Below, piece by piece: positions 7,566 to 15,942 of a stretch of DNA of 64,000 bases. The first letter of the stretch is position 1; every line of letters begins with the position of its first letter. The stretch covers positions 1 through 64,000 of the forward strand of contig JAEUKC010000105.1 in assembly GCA_016794445.1 (NCBI GenBank), given 5' to 3'. The notes beneath the pieces are model-generated. The model ran no database searches and was not told where the DNA came from. It saw nothing but the letters and a program-made list of their open reading frames with translations. The stretch is from JADJMO01 sp016794445. GTDB taxonomy: Bacteria > Myxococcota_A > Polyangia > Polyangiales > JADJMO01. A program made the position numbers and the translations under genes.

Positions 7566-10388
7566 ATGGCCGGAGCACATCGTCGCGTCGTCGGAATCCT
7601 GTTCGCGCTGCTCGCGACGACCACCGCGTCGCACTACGGGTGCGGCTCGGATCCCGACACGCCGACCCCGAGTCAGCCCAACTACCCGAAGGACGAGATC
7701 GACGGCCTGCCGGTCGCCAAGAAGCTCTCCCTCGGCGCGATCCTGAGCGAGCCGGTGCGGGTCGTGCGCGACGACCGCGGCATGGTCCACGTCTACGGCC
7801 GCAACCTCCACGACACGTTCGTGGGCGAGGGCTACATGATGGCCCGCGACCGCGCCCCGCAGATGGAGCTCCTGCGCCGCGTGGCCGAGGGCCGGCTCGC
7901 CGGCGCGCTCGGCGGCCTCCGCGCCGACCTCGCCAACCGCGACCTCAGCATGCGCGCGATGGGCCTGCACCGCACGGCGAAGCTGGCCTACGCCGCGATG
8001 AAGCCCGAGTCCCTGGAGCGCCAGATCCTGGACGGCTTCGCGGCCGGAGTCACCGCCTACTTCCGCGAGATCCGCAACGGCGACAAGGGCATCCCCAACG
8101 GCTGGACGGCGATCGCGCCCGCCCTCTACGAGGACTGGACCGGCGTCGACTCGCTCGCCATCGGCCGCCTCCAGTCGTGGGGCCTCAGCTACACGGGCGA
8201 CGACGAGATCGACGCCACCACGCTGTTCCAGGCCGCGCGCGACACCTTCAACGAGACCGCGACCGACCCGGCGAAGAAGGCCCGCGCCGGGCTCCTGCTC
8301 GACTTCATGCGCTTCGAGCCGCTCGCCAAGCGACCGGTGCTCGACACGGGCCTGCCGGGCAGCGCGTTCCTGACCGACAAGCCCCGGCCCGCGGCGATCC
8401 CGTTCCCGAGGCTCTCCCCGCAGCTGCTGGCCGACGTCGCGCCCATGCTCGAGGGCATGAAGGCGACCCGCGACTTCCTCGGACGCGGCGGCTGGTCGTC
8501 GAACAACTGGGTGGTGTCGCCGCAGAAGAGCGCCACCGGCGCGGCGCTGGTGGCGAGCGACCCGCACCTCGGCCTGCCGGCGCCCTCGATCTTCTGGATG
8601 ACCGGCGTGCACGTGAAGGGGAGCGATCCCACCCAGGACCTCGACGCGGCCGGCATGGGCTTCGCGGGCATCCCGGGCGTGGTGCTCGGCTTCAACAAGG
8701 ACGTCGCCTGGGGCGCCACCGTGGCCGTGTTCGACGTGAACGACGCCTACAAGGACAAGATCGTCGACGGCAAGGTCAAGGTCGGCGGGGTCGACGTCGC
8801 GATCCAGCCCATCGAGGAGACGTTCGACTACGGCCCCAAGGACACCGGCAACAAGATCGTCCTCGAGGCGGTGCCCGGGCACGGCTTCATCATGCCGACC
8901 ACCAAGGACAACCGCTGGGTCGCCCGCACCGCCAGCGAGGTGCTCACCATCCGCTGGACCGGCATGGAGCCGAGCAGCGAGTTCTCCGCGTTCATGCACC
9001 TCAACCGCGCCAAGAACGTCGACGAGGGCGTCAAGGCGCTCGAGGCGTTCGAGGTCGGCGCGCAGAACTTCGTGCTGTCCGACTCGAGCGGCAACATCGC
9101 CTACACGACGCACTCGCTCGTGCCGACCCGCCCGGCCGGTTCGCTCGCGTGGGACAAGAGCAAGGCGAGCGGCCAGCTCCCGTGCCTCGTGCTCCCCGGG
9201 GACGCCGGCCTCGAGTGGACGGGCCGGGTGGCGAACGGGCTCCTCCCCCAGGCCAAGAACCCCGCGTGGGGCTACATCGGCACGGCCAACAGCGACCAGT
9301 ACGGCCTCTCGTTCGACAACGACCCGAGCAACGGCCCGGTCTACCTCTCCTGCACCTGGGACGTGGGCTTCCGCGAGGCGCGCGTGCGCGAGCGGCTCGA
9401 CGCGAAGGAGAAGCTGTCGCTCGACGACCTGGCCTCCATCCAGGCCGACCACAAGAGCCCCCTCGGCAACCGGCTCACCAAGTTCTTCGTCGCCGCTCTG
9501 CAGCGCGCCGAGGACGCGCGTACGGGCGGCAAGGCCGCGCCCGACCTCGACGGCGTGCTCAAGGACCCGCGCTACAAGGCCGAGCGCATGCAGTTCGTCC
9601 TCGCCGTGCTCAAGGCGTGGGGCGACAAGTACGGCTACGAGACCCCGGCCGCGTTCGCCATCAACGGCGACCCGGAGCCCTCGACCGACGAGATCACCGC
9701 GAGCCAGGCCACGCTGATCTTCAACGCCGCCTTCGTCGCGCTGGAGAAGCGCGTGATCGACGACGAGTGGAAGGCGATGGGTCGCCCCTCCTGGATGCAC
9801 GACCTGCGGATCAAGGGCATCGTCCGCATCCTCGAGAAGCCCGAGGCGCTCGCCACGGCGGATGCCAGCGGCGAGTCGATCCTGTGGGACGACATGACGA
9901 CGCCCGACGTCGTGGAGACCCGCGACCAGCAGATCGTGCTCTCGCTCCTCCAGGGCCTCGACGGCATCGTCGCCAAGCTCGGCGACGACCCGGGCAAGTG
10001 GCGCTGGGGCGCCATGCACACCATCACGTTCACCTCGATGGTGCCGGGCACCGAGAGCGACCTCTCGATCCCGGACAAGTCGAAGGGCTATCCGAACGAC
10101 GGCTTCCCGCGGCACGGCGACTGGCAGAACGTCGACCGCTCGGACCCGGGGCTGAACAACTTCGACTTCACCTACGACAGCGGCCCCGCGCAGCGGTTCG
10201 TCGCGAGCCTGGAGAAGTCGGCGCCGGTCGTCCGCAACGCGCTGCCCGGCGGCAACGTCTGGCGGCCGGACGACAAGTTCTTCGACAACGAGGTCGAGCT
10301 CTGGCGGCGCAACAAGAACGCGCCGATCGCCTTCATGCCCGGCGAGGTGGCCGGCAAGGCCCTCGAGCGCTGGGACCTCGTGCCCTGA
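7566..10388 (+). CDS. Penicillin acylase family (Ntn-hydrolase) lipoprotein
   Basis: 940-residue member of the penicillin amidase/acyl-homoserine-lactone acylase family, which hydrolyses amide bonds of acylated substrates after autocatalytic cleavage into alpha and beta chains. The motif GGWSSNNW contains Ser312, followed by NNW, matching the N-terminal Ser-Asn-x-Trp of the beta chain in this family; cleavage before it would give a chain of about 311 residues and a beta chain of about 629. Family-typical segments such as SDPHLGLPAPSIFW and GIPGVVLGFNKDVAWG follow. The N-terminus has a hydrophobic signal ending in a weak lipobox (SHYGC, Cys26), so the enzyme is probably secreted or lipid-anchored. 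Length is at the long end for the family. The substrate cannot be read from sequence; quorum-signal or antibiotic acylase activity is only a possibility. Confidence 0.88.
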   Translation: MAGAHRRVVGILFALLATTTASHYGCGSDPDTPTPSQPNYPKDEIDGLPVAKKLSLGAILSEPVRVVRDDRGMVHVYGRNLHDTFVGEGYMMARDRAPQMELLRRVAEGRLAGALGGLRADLANRDLSMRAMGLHRTAKLAYAAMKPESLERQILDGFAAGVTAYFREIRNGDKGIPNGWTAIAPALYEDWTGVDSLAIGRLQSWGLSYTGDDEIDATTLFQAARDTFNETATDPAKKARAGLLLDFMRFEPLAKRPVLDTGLPGSAFLTDKPRPAAIPFPRLSPQLLADVAPMLEGMKATRDFLGRGGWSSNNWVVSPQKSATGAALVASDPHLGLPAPSIFWMTGVHVKGSDPTQDLDAAGMGFAGIPGVVLGFNKDVAWGATVAVFDVNDAYKDKIVDGKVKVGGVDVAIQPIEETFDYGPKDTGNKIVLEAVPGHGFIMPTTKDNRWVARTASEVLTIRWTGMEPSSEFSAFMHLNRAKNVDEGVKALEAFEVGAQNFVLSDSSGNIAYTTHSLVPTRPAGSLAWDKSKASGQLPCLVLPGDAGLEWTGRVANGLLPQAKNPAWGYIGTANSDQYGLSFDNDPSNGPVYLSCTWDVGFREARVRERLDAKEKLSLDDLASIQADHKSPLGNRLTKFFVAALQRAEDARTGGKAAPDLDGVLKDPRYKAERMQFVLAVLKAWGDKYGYETPAAFAINGDPEPSTDEITASQATLIFNAAFVALEKRVIDDEWKAMGRPSWMHDLRIKGIVRILEKPEALATADASGESILWDDMTTPDVVETRDQQIVLSLLQGLDGIVAKLGDDPGKWRWGAMHTITFTSMVPGTESDLSIPDKSKGYPNDGFPRHGDWQNVDRSDPGLNNFDFTYDSGPAQRFVASLEKSAPVVRNALPGGNVWRPDDKFFDNEVELWRRNKNAPIAFMPGEVAGKALERWDLVP

Positions 10389-10431
10389 AGCTGGCTTGGC
10401 AGCGTGTGGCCGGCGCAGATACGGTGGCGTC

Positions 10432-11322
10432 ATGAGAACCTCCGCCGCGCTCGCGTCGGTCCTCCTCCTGTCGGCGTCGTGCGTCGTCGCGACGCGCCCT
10501 CCGCGCCCCGCTCCGTCGGGTGAGCCCGTCGCCGCCTCGAGTGGCGCGAGTGTCGAGGCCTCCGCCTCTACCTCGGCCTCCGGGTCCGTGGTCGTTGGCG
10601 TAGGGTCGCCCTCGACCATCGCCTCCTCCGCGGCGCCGGCGTCGACCCCAGCCACCACGACCCCGGCGCCCACGGCCTCGGCGACGACGGCCGGCCCGAT
10701 CACGGACTGCCCGCCGACCTTCCAGCAGCTGCCCGACTCCACCCACGTCAAGGACCACCGGTGCGCCTGCAAGGCGTCCGATCCTCTCGGCACCCTGTAC
10801 GGCTCCGGGCCGTTCAGCTCCGACTCGTCGATCTGCAAGGCGGCGCGCTACCTCGGCGAGATCGGCGACAAGGGCGGCGTGGTCACGGTGTCCGCGACGT
10901 CCGGCTGCGCGGCCTACCACGGCGGCACCGCGAACGGCGTCACGTCGCTCGCCTGGAGCGCGCACAAGGCGAGCTTCTACTTCCCGGCGAAGGGTGGCGC
11001 GGCGTGCACCGCCTGTCCGAACACCTTCAAGGACATCCCGGACGTGGACAAGCTGCTCTCGTTCGATTGCACGTGCGGGGCCAAGCTACCCGAAGGCGGG
11101 GGCCTCTACGGCACGGGCATCTACACGACCGACTCGTCGATCTGCCTCGCGGCCAAGCACTCCGGAGTGATCAAGGGCGTGAGCGGCCTCATCACGGTCA
11201 AGAAGGCGCCCGGCTGCGGTAGCTACAAGGGCACGACGGCCAACGGGGTCACGAGCTCGAGCTGGGCGAGCTACCCGAAGAGCTTCTACGTGGCGGGCGG
11301 CGGCACCGGTACGTGCCCCTGA
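10432..11322 (+). CDS. Lipoprotein with two LCCL domains
   Basis: 296-residue exported protein. The signal peptide (residues 1-17) ends at a Cys in SASC, followed by a low-complexity Ala/Ser/Thr/Pro linker to about residue 90. Two LCCL modules follow, at about 93-184 and 195-286. Each has the hallmark LYGxGxxxxDSSICxAA, a hydrophobic strand with a Cys, Y(H/K)GxTANGVTS and a terminal SFYx. The two copies are clearly homologous, so this is a tandem duplication. LCCL domains were named from Limulus factor C, cochlin and Lgl1 and are thought to bind ligands in extracellular proteins; the bacterial role is unknown. ATG 10432 is chosen because the signal peptide starts there. Confidence 0.82.
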   Translation: MRTSAALASVLLLSASCVVATRPPRPAPSGEPVAASSGASVEASASTSASGSVVVGVGSPSTIASSAAPASTPATTTPAPTASATTAGPITDCPPTFQQLPDSTHVKDHRCACKASDPLGTLYGSGPFSSDSSICKAARYLGEIGDKGGVVTVSATSGCAAYHGGTANGVTSLAWSAHKASFYFPAKGGAACTACPNTFKDIPDVDKLLSFDCTCGAKLPEGGGLYGTGIYTTDSSICLAAKHSGVIKGVSGLITVKKAPGCGSYKGTTANGVTSSSWASYPKSFYVAGGGTGTCP

Positions 11323-11331
11323 CCGCGAGGC

Positions 11332-12342
11332 TCAGCTGCCCCAGAACGCGAGCAGATCGGCGGGCGGCGGCGCCGTGATGGTGACGCGGGTGTTCGGGTC
11401 GCTCGGGTGCGGGAGGATGAGGCGCTCGGCGTGGAGGGCGTGGCGGGGGTGCTCGAGGCGGACGAGGTCTTCCGCGGTCAGCGTGCCGTCGGCGCCGCGG
11501 GCGAAGAGCTCGTCGTCGGGGCCGTAGAGCTTGTCGCCGACGAGCGGCGCGCCCTCGGCGGCGAGGTGCACGCGGATCTGGTGCTGGCGGCCGGTCTCGA
11601 GGTCGCAGGTCACCCATCCATATCGTCCTGATGGATGTCGGCGGACGACGCGGAAGCGCGTGGCGGCGTCGAGCGCGCCCGCCTCGGCCGGGTCGGCGAG
11701 GCGCATCTTCACGCGCAGGCGGTGGCGCTCGTCGAGCATCATGGCGTGGGTGATGCGCGCCTCCTCCCAGGGCGGCAGGCCCACGGTGAGCGCGAGGTAG
11801 CGCTTCTCGACGATGCCGCGAGCCTCGAGCGCGCGCTTGACGAACCGCTCGGCGTCGCGGTCCTTGGCGAGCAAGAGGACGCCGCTCGTCTCGCGGTCGA
11901 TGCGGTGACACAGGGCGAGCTTGTCGTGGGGGCGCGCCTTCTCGAGCACCTTCACGACGGTGTGGTGGTGCCAGCGGGCGGTCGGGTGCACCGGCAGCCC
12001 GGGGGGCTTGTCGATGGCGAGGAGGCGCTCGTCCTCGTAGAGCACCGGGCACTCGAGCGGCACGTCGGCCTCCTCGAACGGCGGGCGGTAGAGCAGCACC
12101 ACGTCGTCGAAGCGCACGCGGGCGCCCGAGCGCAGCTTGCGGCCGTCGGGGGCGAAGGCCCCGATGCGGATGACGCCTTGCGCGCGGGTGCGGCTCATGC
12201 GCGGGAACGTGGCGACCACCACGCGGTCGATCCGCCAGCGCGCCCACTCCCGGGGGATGCGCACCACGGTGAGCAGCGCCTCCGGGTCGACCCCGGGGGG
12301 CCGCGGATAGTCACCTTCGGCGGCAGCCAGCTTGTCTCGCAC
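11332..12342 (-). CDS. RluA-family pseudouridine synthase
   Basis: 336-residue RNA pseudouridine synthase. The catalytic motif HRIDRETSGVLLLAK is at residues 146-160 with the nucleophile Asp149. Further family motifs are the earlier LLAIDKPPGLPVHP segment, the later EKRYLAL strand, and LETGRQHQIRVHLAAEGAPLVGDKLYG near the C-terminus. The N-terminal 40-90 region resembles the S4-like RNA-binding module usual in RluA proteins (RTRAQGVIRIG). The exact rRNA or tRNA target (RluC, RluD or TruC type) cannot be assigned from sequence alone. It is monocistronic, convergent with the LCCL gene (9-base gap) and divergent from the D-Ala-D-Ala ligase gene. Confidence 0.92.
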   Translation of the reverse strand: MRDKLAAAEGDYPRPPGVDPEALLTVVRIPREWARWRIDRVVVATFPRMSRTRAQGVIRIGAFAPDGRKLRSGARVRFDDVVLLYRPPFEEADVPLECPVLYEDERLLAIDKPPGLPVHPTARWHHHTVVKVLEKARPHDKLALCHRIDRETSGVLLLAKDRDAERFVKRALEARGIVEKRYLALTVGLPPWEEARITHAMMLDERHRLRVKMRLADPAEAGALDAATRFRVVRRHPSGRYGWVTCDLETGRQHQIRVHLAAEGAPLVGDKLYGPDDELFARGADGTLTAEDLVRLEHPRHALHAERLILPHPSDPNTRVTITAPPPADLLAFWGS

Positions 12343-12376
12343 GCAGGGAAGGAGCCTAGCGTGGGCGGGTCGTGGT

Positions 12377-12382
12377 AGGAGG
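12377..12382 (+). promoter_or_regulatory. Shine-Dalgarno AGGAGG that decides the ddl start
   Basis: AGGAGG lies 7 nt upstream of ATG 12390. It makes ATG 12390 much more likely than the in-frame GTG at 12372. Confidence 0.75.
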
Positions 12383-12389
12383 CCACCTC

Positions 12390-13448
12390 ATGGCCCGAGC
12401 CTCCGCTTCGTCCCTTCCTCCGCCCGCCGGGAGCCCTTTTCACCCGAGCGCGCTGCGCGTCGCGGTCGTCCAGGGGGGGCCCTCTTCGGAGGCCGAGGTG
12501 TCCCGGGTGTCGGCCGGTGCCGTCGCCGCCGCGCTCACCAGGAAGGGGCACGACGTCACCCGCCTCGAGTGCGACCAGAGCCTGCCCGCGCGCCTCCTCG
12601 AGGGCCGCTTCGACGTGGTGTTCCCCGTCGTGCACGGCGCCATCGGCGAGGACGGCGCGCTGCAGGGCCTGCTCGAGCTGCTCGCCCTGCCGTACGTCGG
12701 CGCGGGGGTGCTCGCGAGCGCGCTCGCCAACGACAAGGTGCAGGCCAAGGTGTGTTACCGCGCGGCCGGTCTGCCCGTGATCCCCGAGCTCGTGCTGCCG
12801 CGCGAGTCGGCGAGCGTCGAAGCCCACGCCATCGCGGTGATCGCGGCCCTCGGGAGCTCCGTCGTCGTCAAGCCGGCGACCCAGGGCTCGGGGCTCGGCG
12901 TCGGCATCCTGCGCAGCCTGGCGGGGGCGAGCGACCCGCGCCTCCTCGAGGCGCTCCAGAAGGCGTTCGCGCTCGACGCCAAGGTGCTCGTGGAGCGGTT
13001 CGCCGCGGGGCGCGAGATCACGTGCGGCGTGCTCGACGCGCACGGCGAGCCGGCCGTCGCCCTGCCCCCGACGGAGATCGAGGCCACCGCGGCCGACTGG
13101 TACGACTTCCAGTCGCGCTACGGCAGCGGCGGCTCGCGGCACTTCTGCCCCGCGCGCCTGCACCCGACCACGATCGCGCGGGTGCAAGAGGTCGCGCTCG
13201 CCGCCCACCGCGCCCTCGGCTGCCGCGATCTCTCGCGCTCCGACTTCGTGGTCGGCCCCGGCGAGGCCGACGCCGAGGTGTTCCTGCTCGAGACCAACAC
13301 GATGCCCGGCATGACGGCGACCAGCCTCTACCCCGAGGCCGCGGGCGTGCACGGCGTGCCGTTCCCCGAGCTCGTCGACCGCTTCGCGCGCGGCGCGAAG
13401 GCCCGCGGCGTGGCCCAGCGCAACGCCGCAGAGCCCTTCCCCGCCTGA
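12390..13448 (+). CDS. ddl: D-alanine--D-alanine ligase
   Basis: 352-residue ATP-grasp enzyme joining two D-Ala for peptidoglycan precursor synthesis in the cytoplasm. Seen motifs: the N-terminal VVQGGPSSEAEVSRVSA loop (the family's GGxSxEhxVS), FPVVHGAIGEDGALQGLLELL, PYVGAGVLASALANDK, the ATP-grasp lysine in VVVKPATQGSGLGV, and the metal and substrate site LLETNTMPGMTATSLYP. All ligase motifs look intact. The start is ATG 12390, set by the AGGAGG upstream. It stands between a pseudouridine synthase and an ABC1 kinase gene rather than in a mur cluster. The M15 D,D-carboxypeptidase-like gene that would cleave D-Ala-D-Ala products lies about 5 kb away. Confidence 0.93.
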   Translation: MARASASSLPPPAGSPFHPSALRVAVVQGGPSSEAEVSRVSAGAVAAALTRKGHDVTRLECDQSLPARLLEGRFDVVFPVVHGAIGEDGALQGLLELLALPYVGAGVLASALANDKVQAKVCYRAAGLPVIPELVLPRESASVEAHAIAVIAALGSSVVVKPATQGSGLGVGILRSLAGASDPRLLEALQKAFALDAKVLVERFAAGREITCGVLDAHGEPAVALPPTEIEATAADWYDFQSRYGSGGSRHFCPARLHPTTIARVQEVALAAHRALGCRDLSRSDFVVGPGEADAEVFLLETNTMPGMTATSLYPEAAGVHGVPFPELVDRFARGAKARGVAQRNAAEPFPA

Positions 13449-13507
13449 GCCCGCACTGACGCAGCGCTTCCTGCCCTCGCGCGCTCCGCCCCTGCTAGCG
13501 TCGAGGG

Positions 13508-15391
13508 GTGGCTGCAGCCGAGCCCACCCCCGACCCCGATCCTCTCGCCGGGGATCCACCGTCGTCCAAGACGGGGACGCGCGTGCGCACGCTCGCGGGG
13601 CTCGGGAGCATCGCGCCCCCGCCGCCGAGCGAGAAGTTCCACGCCGTCCGCGAGCCCAAGCCCTACCGGCCCGACGCCATCACGAGCCGGCGGTTCCTCA
13701 AAGCGTATTCGGTCACCTTCCTGGTCATCGCGAGCTATCTCTGGCTCAAGTTCAAGGCGCGGTTCTTCTTCGGCAGCGCGTGGGGCGATCGCGAGATCGT
13801 GGAGCTCCACAAGCGCAACGCGCGGCGCATCGAGCGCGCCCTCCTCGAGCTGCAGGGTCTGTTCATCAAGGTCGGCCAGCTCTTGTCGATCCTCGCGGGG
13901 TTCCTGCCGGCCGAGTTCCGCGAGGAGCTCGAGGGCATGCAGGACAACGTGCCGCCACGGCCGTTCGCCGAGGTCGAGGCGCGCATCGTCAAGGAGCTCG
14001 GCCGCTCGCCCGACGAGCTGTTCGCCAAGTTCAACCGCACGCCGATCGCTTCTGCCTCCCTCGGGCAGGTGCACGAGGCCTTCCTCGCCGACGGCCGCCG
14101 CGTCGCGGTCAAGGTCCAGCACCACAACATCGAAGAGGTGGTGCGCCTCGACCTCATCACCATCCGCCAGATCGTGCGCATCGTGCAGTGGTTCGTGCCC
14201 GTCCACGGGCTCGACAACTACTACCGCGAGATCCGCCAGCTCATCCTCGAGGAGCTCGATTTCGCCCGCGAGGCGCGCAACATCACGCGCATCCGGCGCA
14301 ACCTCGGCCTCGAGGGCGACGCAGCCAGCAGTGGCCCGGGGGGCGACGAGTCCATGGCCGGCATCGTCGACACGCCCGCCGTCGTCGAGGAGCTCTCCAC
14401 CCAGCGCGTCCTCACCCTCACCTTCGTCGAGGGCGCGAAGGTCGGCGCGATCGAGCAGCTCGACGCGATGGGCATCGATCGCAAGGAGCTCGCCAAGCGC
14501 ATCGTCCACGTGTTCTGCCGGATGATCTTCGTCGACGGCTGCTACCACGCCGACCCGCACCCCGGGAACCTGCTCGTCCAGAAGGGCAAGGACTCGGGCG
14601 GCAAGCTCGTGCTCATCGACTTCGGCGCCGTCGCCGAGCTCTCGCCCAAGATGAAGGAGGGCATCCCCGAGTTCCTCGAGGGAGTGCTCCGCCGCGACAC
14701 CGATCGCCTCATCAAGGCGATGAAGAAGATGGGCTTCCTCTCGCTCGGCAGCGACGAGGCGGTCGTCGAGAAGGTCATCGAGCACTTCCACCGCAAGTTC
14801 CAGGACGAGGTGAAGATCGAGTCCTTGAACCTGAAGGACATCAAGATCGACCCCCAGCGCGGGTTCGAGAACCTGATGGACCTGCGACAGATGAACGTCG
14901 GGCTCAAGGAGCTCTCGTCGTCGATCCACGTGCCCCGCGACTGGGTGCTCCTCGAGCGCACCCTGCTCCTGCTCGGCGGCACGTGCACGCAGCTCGACCC
15001 CGACATGAACCCGATGGGCGAGGTGCGGCCCTACCTCGAGAAGTTCGTGCTCGGCAACCGCGACTGGACCGCGATCGCCATCGAGGCCGTGCGCGACACG
15101 GCCCTGCGCGCCGTCGGGCTCCCCGAGGCCGTCGACCGCTACATCAAGAAAGCCGTGCGCGGCGAGCTCGAGGTGCGCGTGAAGGGCGTGCACGAGGGCT
15201 TCGACGCGCTGTACGCCCTCGGCCGCCAGGCCATGTACCTCGGCACGGCGCTCACGCTCGGCATCGTCGCGCTCTACCTGCACCTCGGCCTGCACCAGGA
15301 CCGCCTCGCGCGGCCCGTCGCCTGGGGCGGCGGCGCCATGTTCGCGCTGTTCGTGCTCTCGTCGTTGCGGGGCGGCCCGCGACGGCGCTGA
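13508..15391 (+). CDS. ABC1/AarF/UbiB-family atypical kinase
   Basis: 627-residue member of the UbiB protein-kinase-like family, linked in other bacteria to isoprenoid quinone synthesis or lipid handling, with ATPase activity more likely than protein kinase activity. The family signature KxGQ is present as LFIKVGQLLS (Lys121-Gln124). Others are ASASLGQVHEA (the Ala-rich nucleotide loop), VAVKVQH (Lys), LEELDFAREARN, HADPHPGNLLV and the metal-binding LIDFGAVAEL. One hydrophobic stretch sits near residues 67-80, and two membrane-spanning stretches near the C-terminus, as in membrane-anchored UbiB proteins. The extended Pro-rich N-terminus (about 50 residues) is not part of the domain. Start is GTG 13508. 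No other quinone genes are in the window, so the pathway remains open. Confidence 0.88.
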   Translation: MAAAEPTPDPDPLAGDPPSSKTGTRVRTLAGLGSIAPPPPSEKFHAVREPKPYRPDAITSRRFLKAYSVTFLVIASYLWLKFKARFFFGSAWGDREIVELHKRNARRIERALLELQGLFIKVGQLLSILAGFLPAEFREELEGMQDNVPPRPFAEVEARIVKELGRSPDELFAKFNRTPIASASLGQVHEAFLADGRRVAVKVQHHNIEEVVRLDLITIRQIVRIVQWFVPVHGLDNYYREIRQLILEELDFAREARNITRIRRNLGLEGDAASSGPGGDESMAGIVDTPAVVEELSTQRVLTLTFVEGAKVGAIEQLDAMGIDRKELAKRIVHVFCRMIFVDGCYHADPHPGNLLVQKGKDSGGKLVLIDFGAVAELSPKMKEGIPEFLEGVLRRDTDRLIKAMKKMGFLSLGSDEAVVEKVIEHFHRKFQDEVKIESLNLKDIKIDPQRGFENLMDLRQMNVGLKELSSSIHVPRDWVLLERTLLLLGGTCTQLDPDMNPMGEVRPYLEKFVLGNRDWTAIAIEAVRDTALRAVGLPEAVDRYIKKAVRGELEVRVKGVHEGFDALYALGRQAMYLGTALTLGIVALYLHLGLHQDRLARPVAWGGGAMFALFVLSSLRGGPRRR

Positions 15392-15425
15392 TGCGACATC
15401 GGGCGGCGGGCCTCGTCTCTCGGAC

Positions 15426-15872
15426 ATGAGCGCCACCCACCACGTCCAGGTCCTCGAGAACTCTGGCAAGACCGTCCGCCTCCGCGTCACCATCGTCCAC
15501 GCCGACGAGCACGCGATCCCGCTGTTCCGCACCGCCCTCGCCTCCCTCCTCCTCGACTCCATCTCCGCCGCCGAGGAGGCCGGGCACCGGGTCTCCAAGG
15601 CCGCGCGCGACACCTACTCCGACGAGTTCGAGGACGACGACGAGGCCGCGGCGGTCGTGAAGGCGGTCCGACTGGTCGCCATCGAAGGTGGCAAGGTGCG
15701 CGCACAGAGCCCCACCCAGGGAGTGCGGTTCGGCAAGTCCAAGGGCGCGATCGTGGTCGAGCTCACGGCGCCGAAGGCGAGCCTGTTCACGCACCTCACG
15801 CCGGGCCTCGCGTGGGAGGGGGCACCGATCTTCCCGGAGATGGAGGAGGAGTGGCCGACGGACGAGGACTGA
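15426..15872 (+). CDS. Small acidic protein of unknown function
   Basis: 148-residue protein I do not recognise. It is acidic, especially in the middle (EFEDDDEAA) and at the C-terminus (EMEEEWPTDED), with no signal peptide or membrane segment and no Cys. The N-terminal half mixes beta (TVRLRVTIVHADEH) and helix (LFRTALASLLLDSI) patterns, so a small cytoplasmic alpha/beta fold is plausible. It starts at ATG 15426, 34 bases after the ABC1-kinase gene on the same strand, so the two are probably co-transcribed. A strong hairpin follows the stop, ending the unit. Confidence 0.7.
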   Translation: MSATHHVQVLENSGKTVRLRVTIVHADEHAIPLFRTALASLLLDSISAAEEAGHRVSKAARDTYSDEFEDDDEAAAVVKAVRLVAIEGGKVRAQSPTQGVRFGKSKGAIVVELTAPKASLFTHLTPGLAWEGAPIFPEMEEEWPTDED

Positions 15873-15883
15873 CCAGAGACGCA

Positions 15884-15911
15884 CTCGGCCGCCCGGGGGT
15901 GGGCGGCCGAG
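15884..15911. terminator. Hairpin terminator between convergent genes
   Basis: Perfect 11-bp inverted repeat (CTCGGCCGCCC at 15884-15894 and its complement at 15901-15911) with a 6-nt G-rich loop. It lies 11 bases after the stop at 15872 and 31 bases before the stop of the convergent gene, so it can serve both strands. There is only a weak T-rich tail (GTCTTC), usual for high-GC genomes. Confidence 0.75.
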
Positions 15912-15942
15912 CAGTCTTCAGGTGCGCCGCGCGTTCACGCGC

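Noticed and set aside
5688..10838. Very long open frame (about 1700 codons) on the minus strand across the M15 peptidase and acylase genes
   Set aside because: It is antisense to two well-supported genes and has the low-complexity composition expected from GC-rich codon bias; no domain is recognisable.
13328..15613. Minus-strand open frame of about 760 codons
   Set aside because: Shadow of the ABC1-kinase gene; composition is Leu/Glu/Val/Arg/Asp-biased without motifs.
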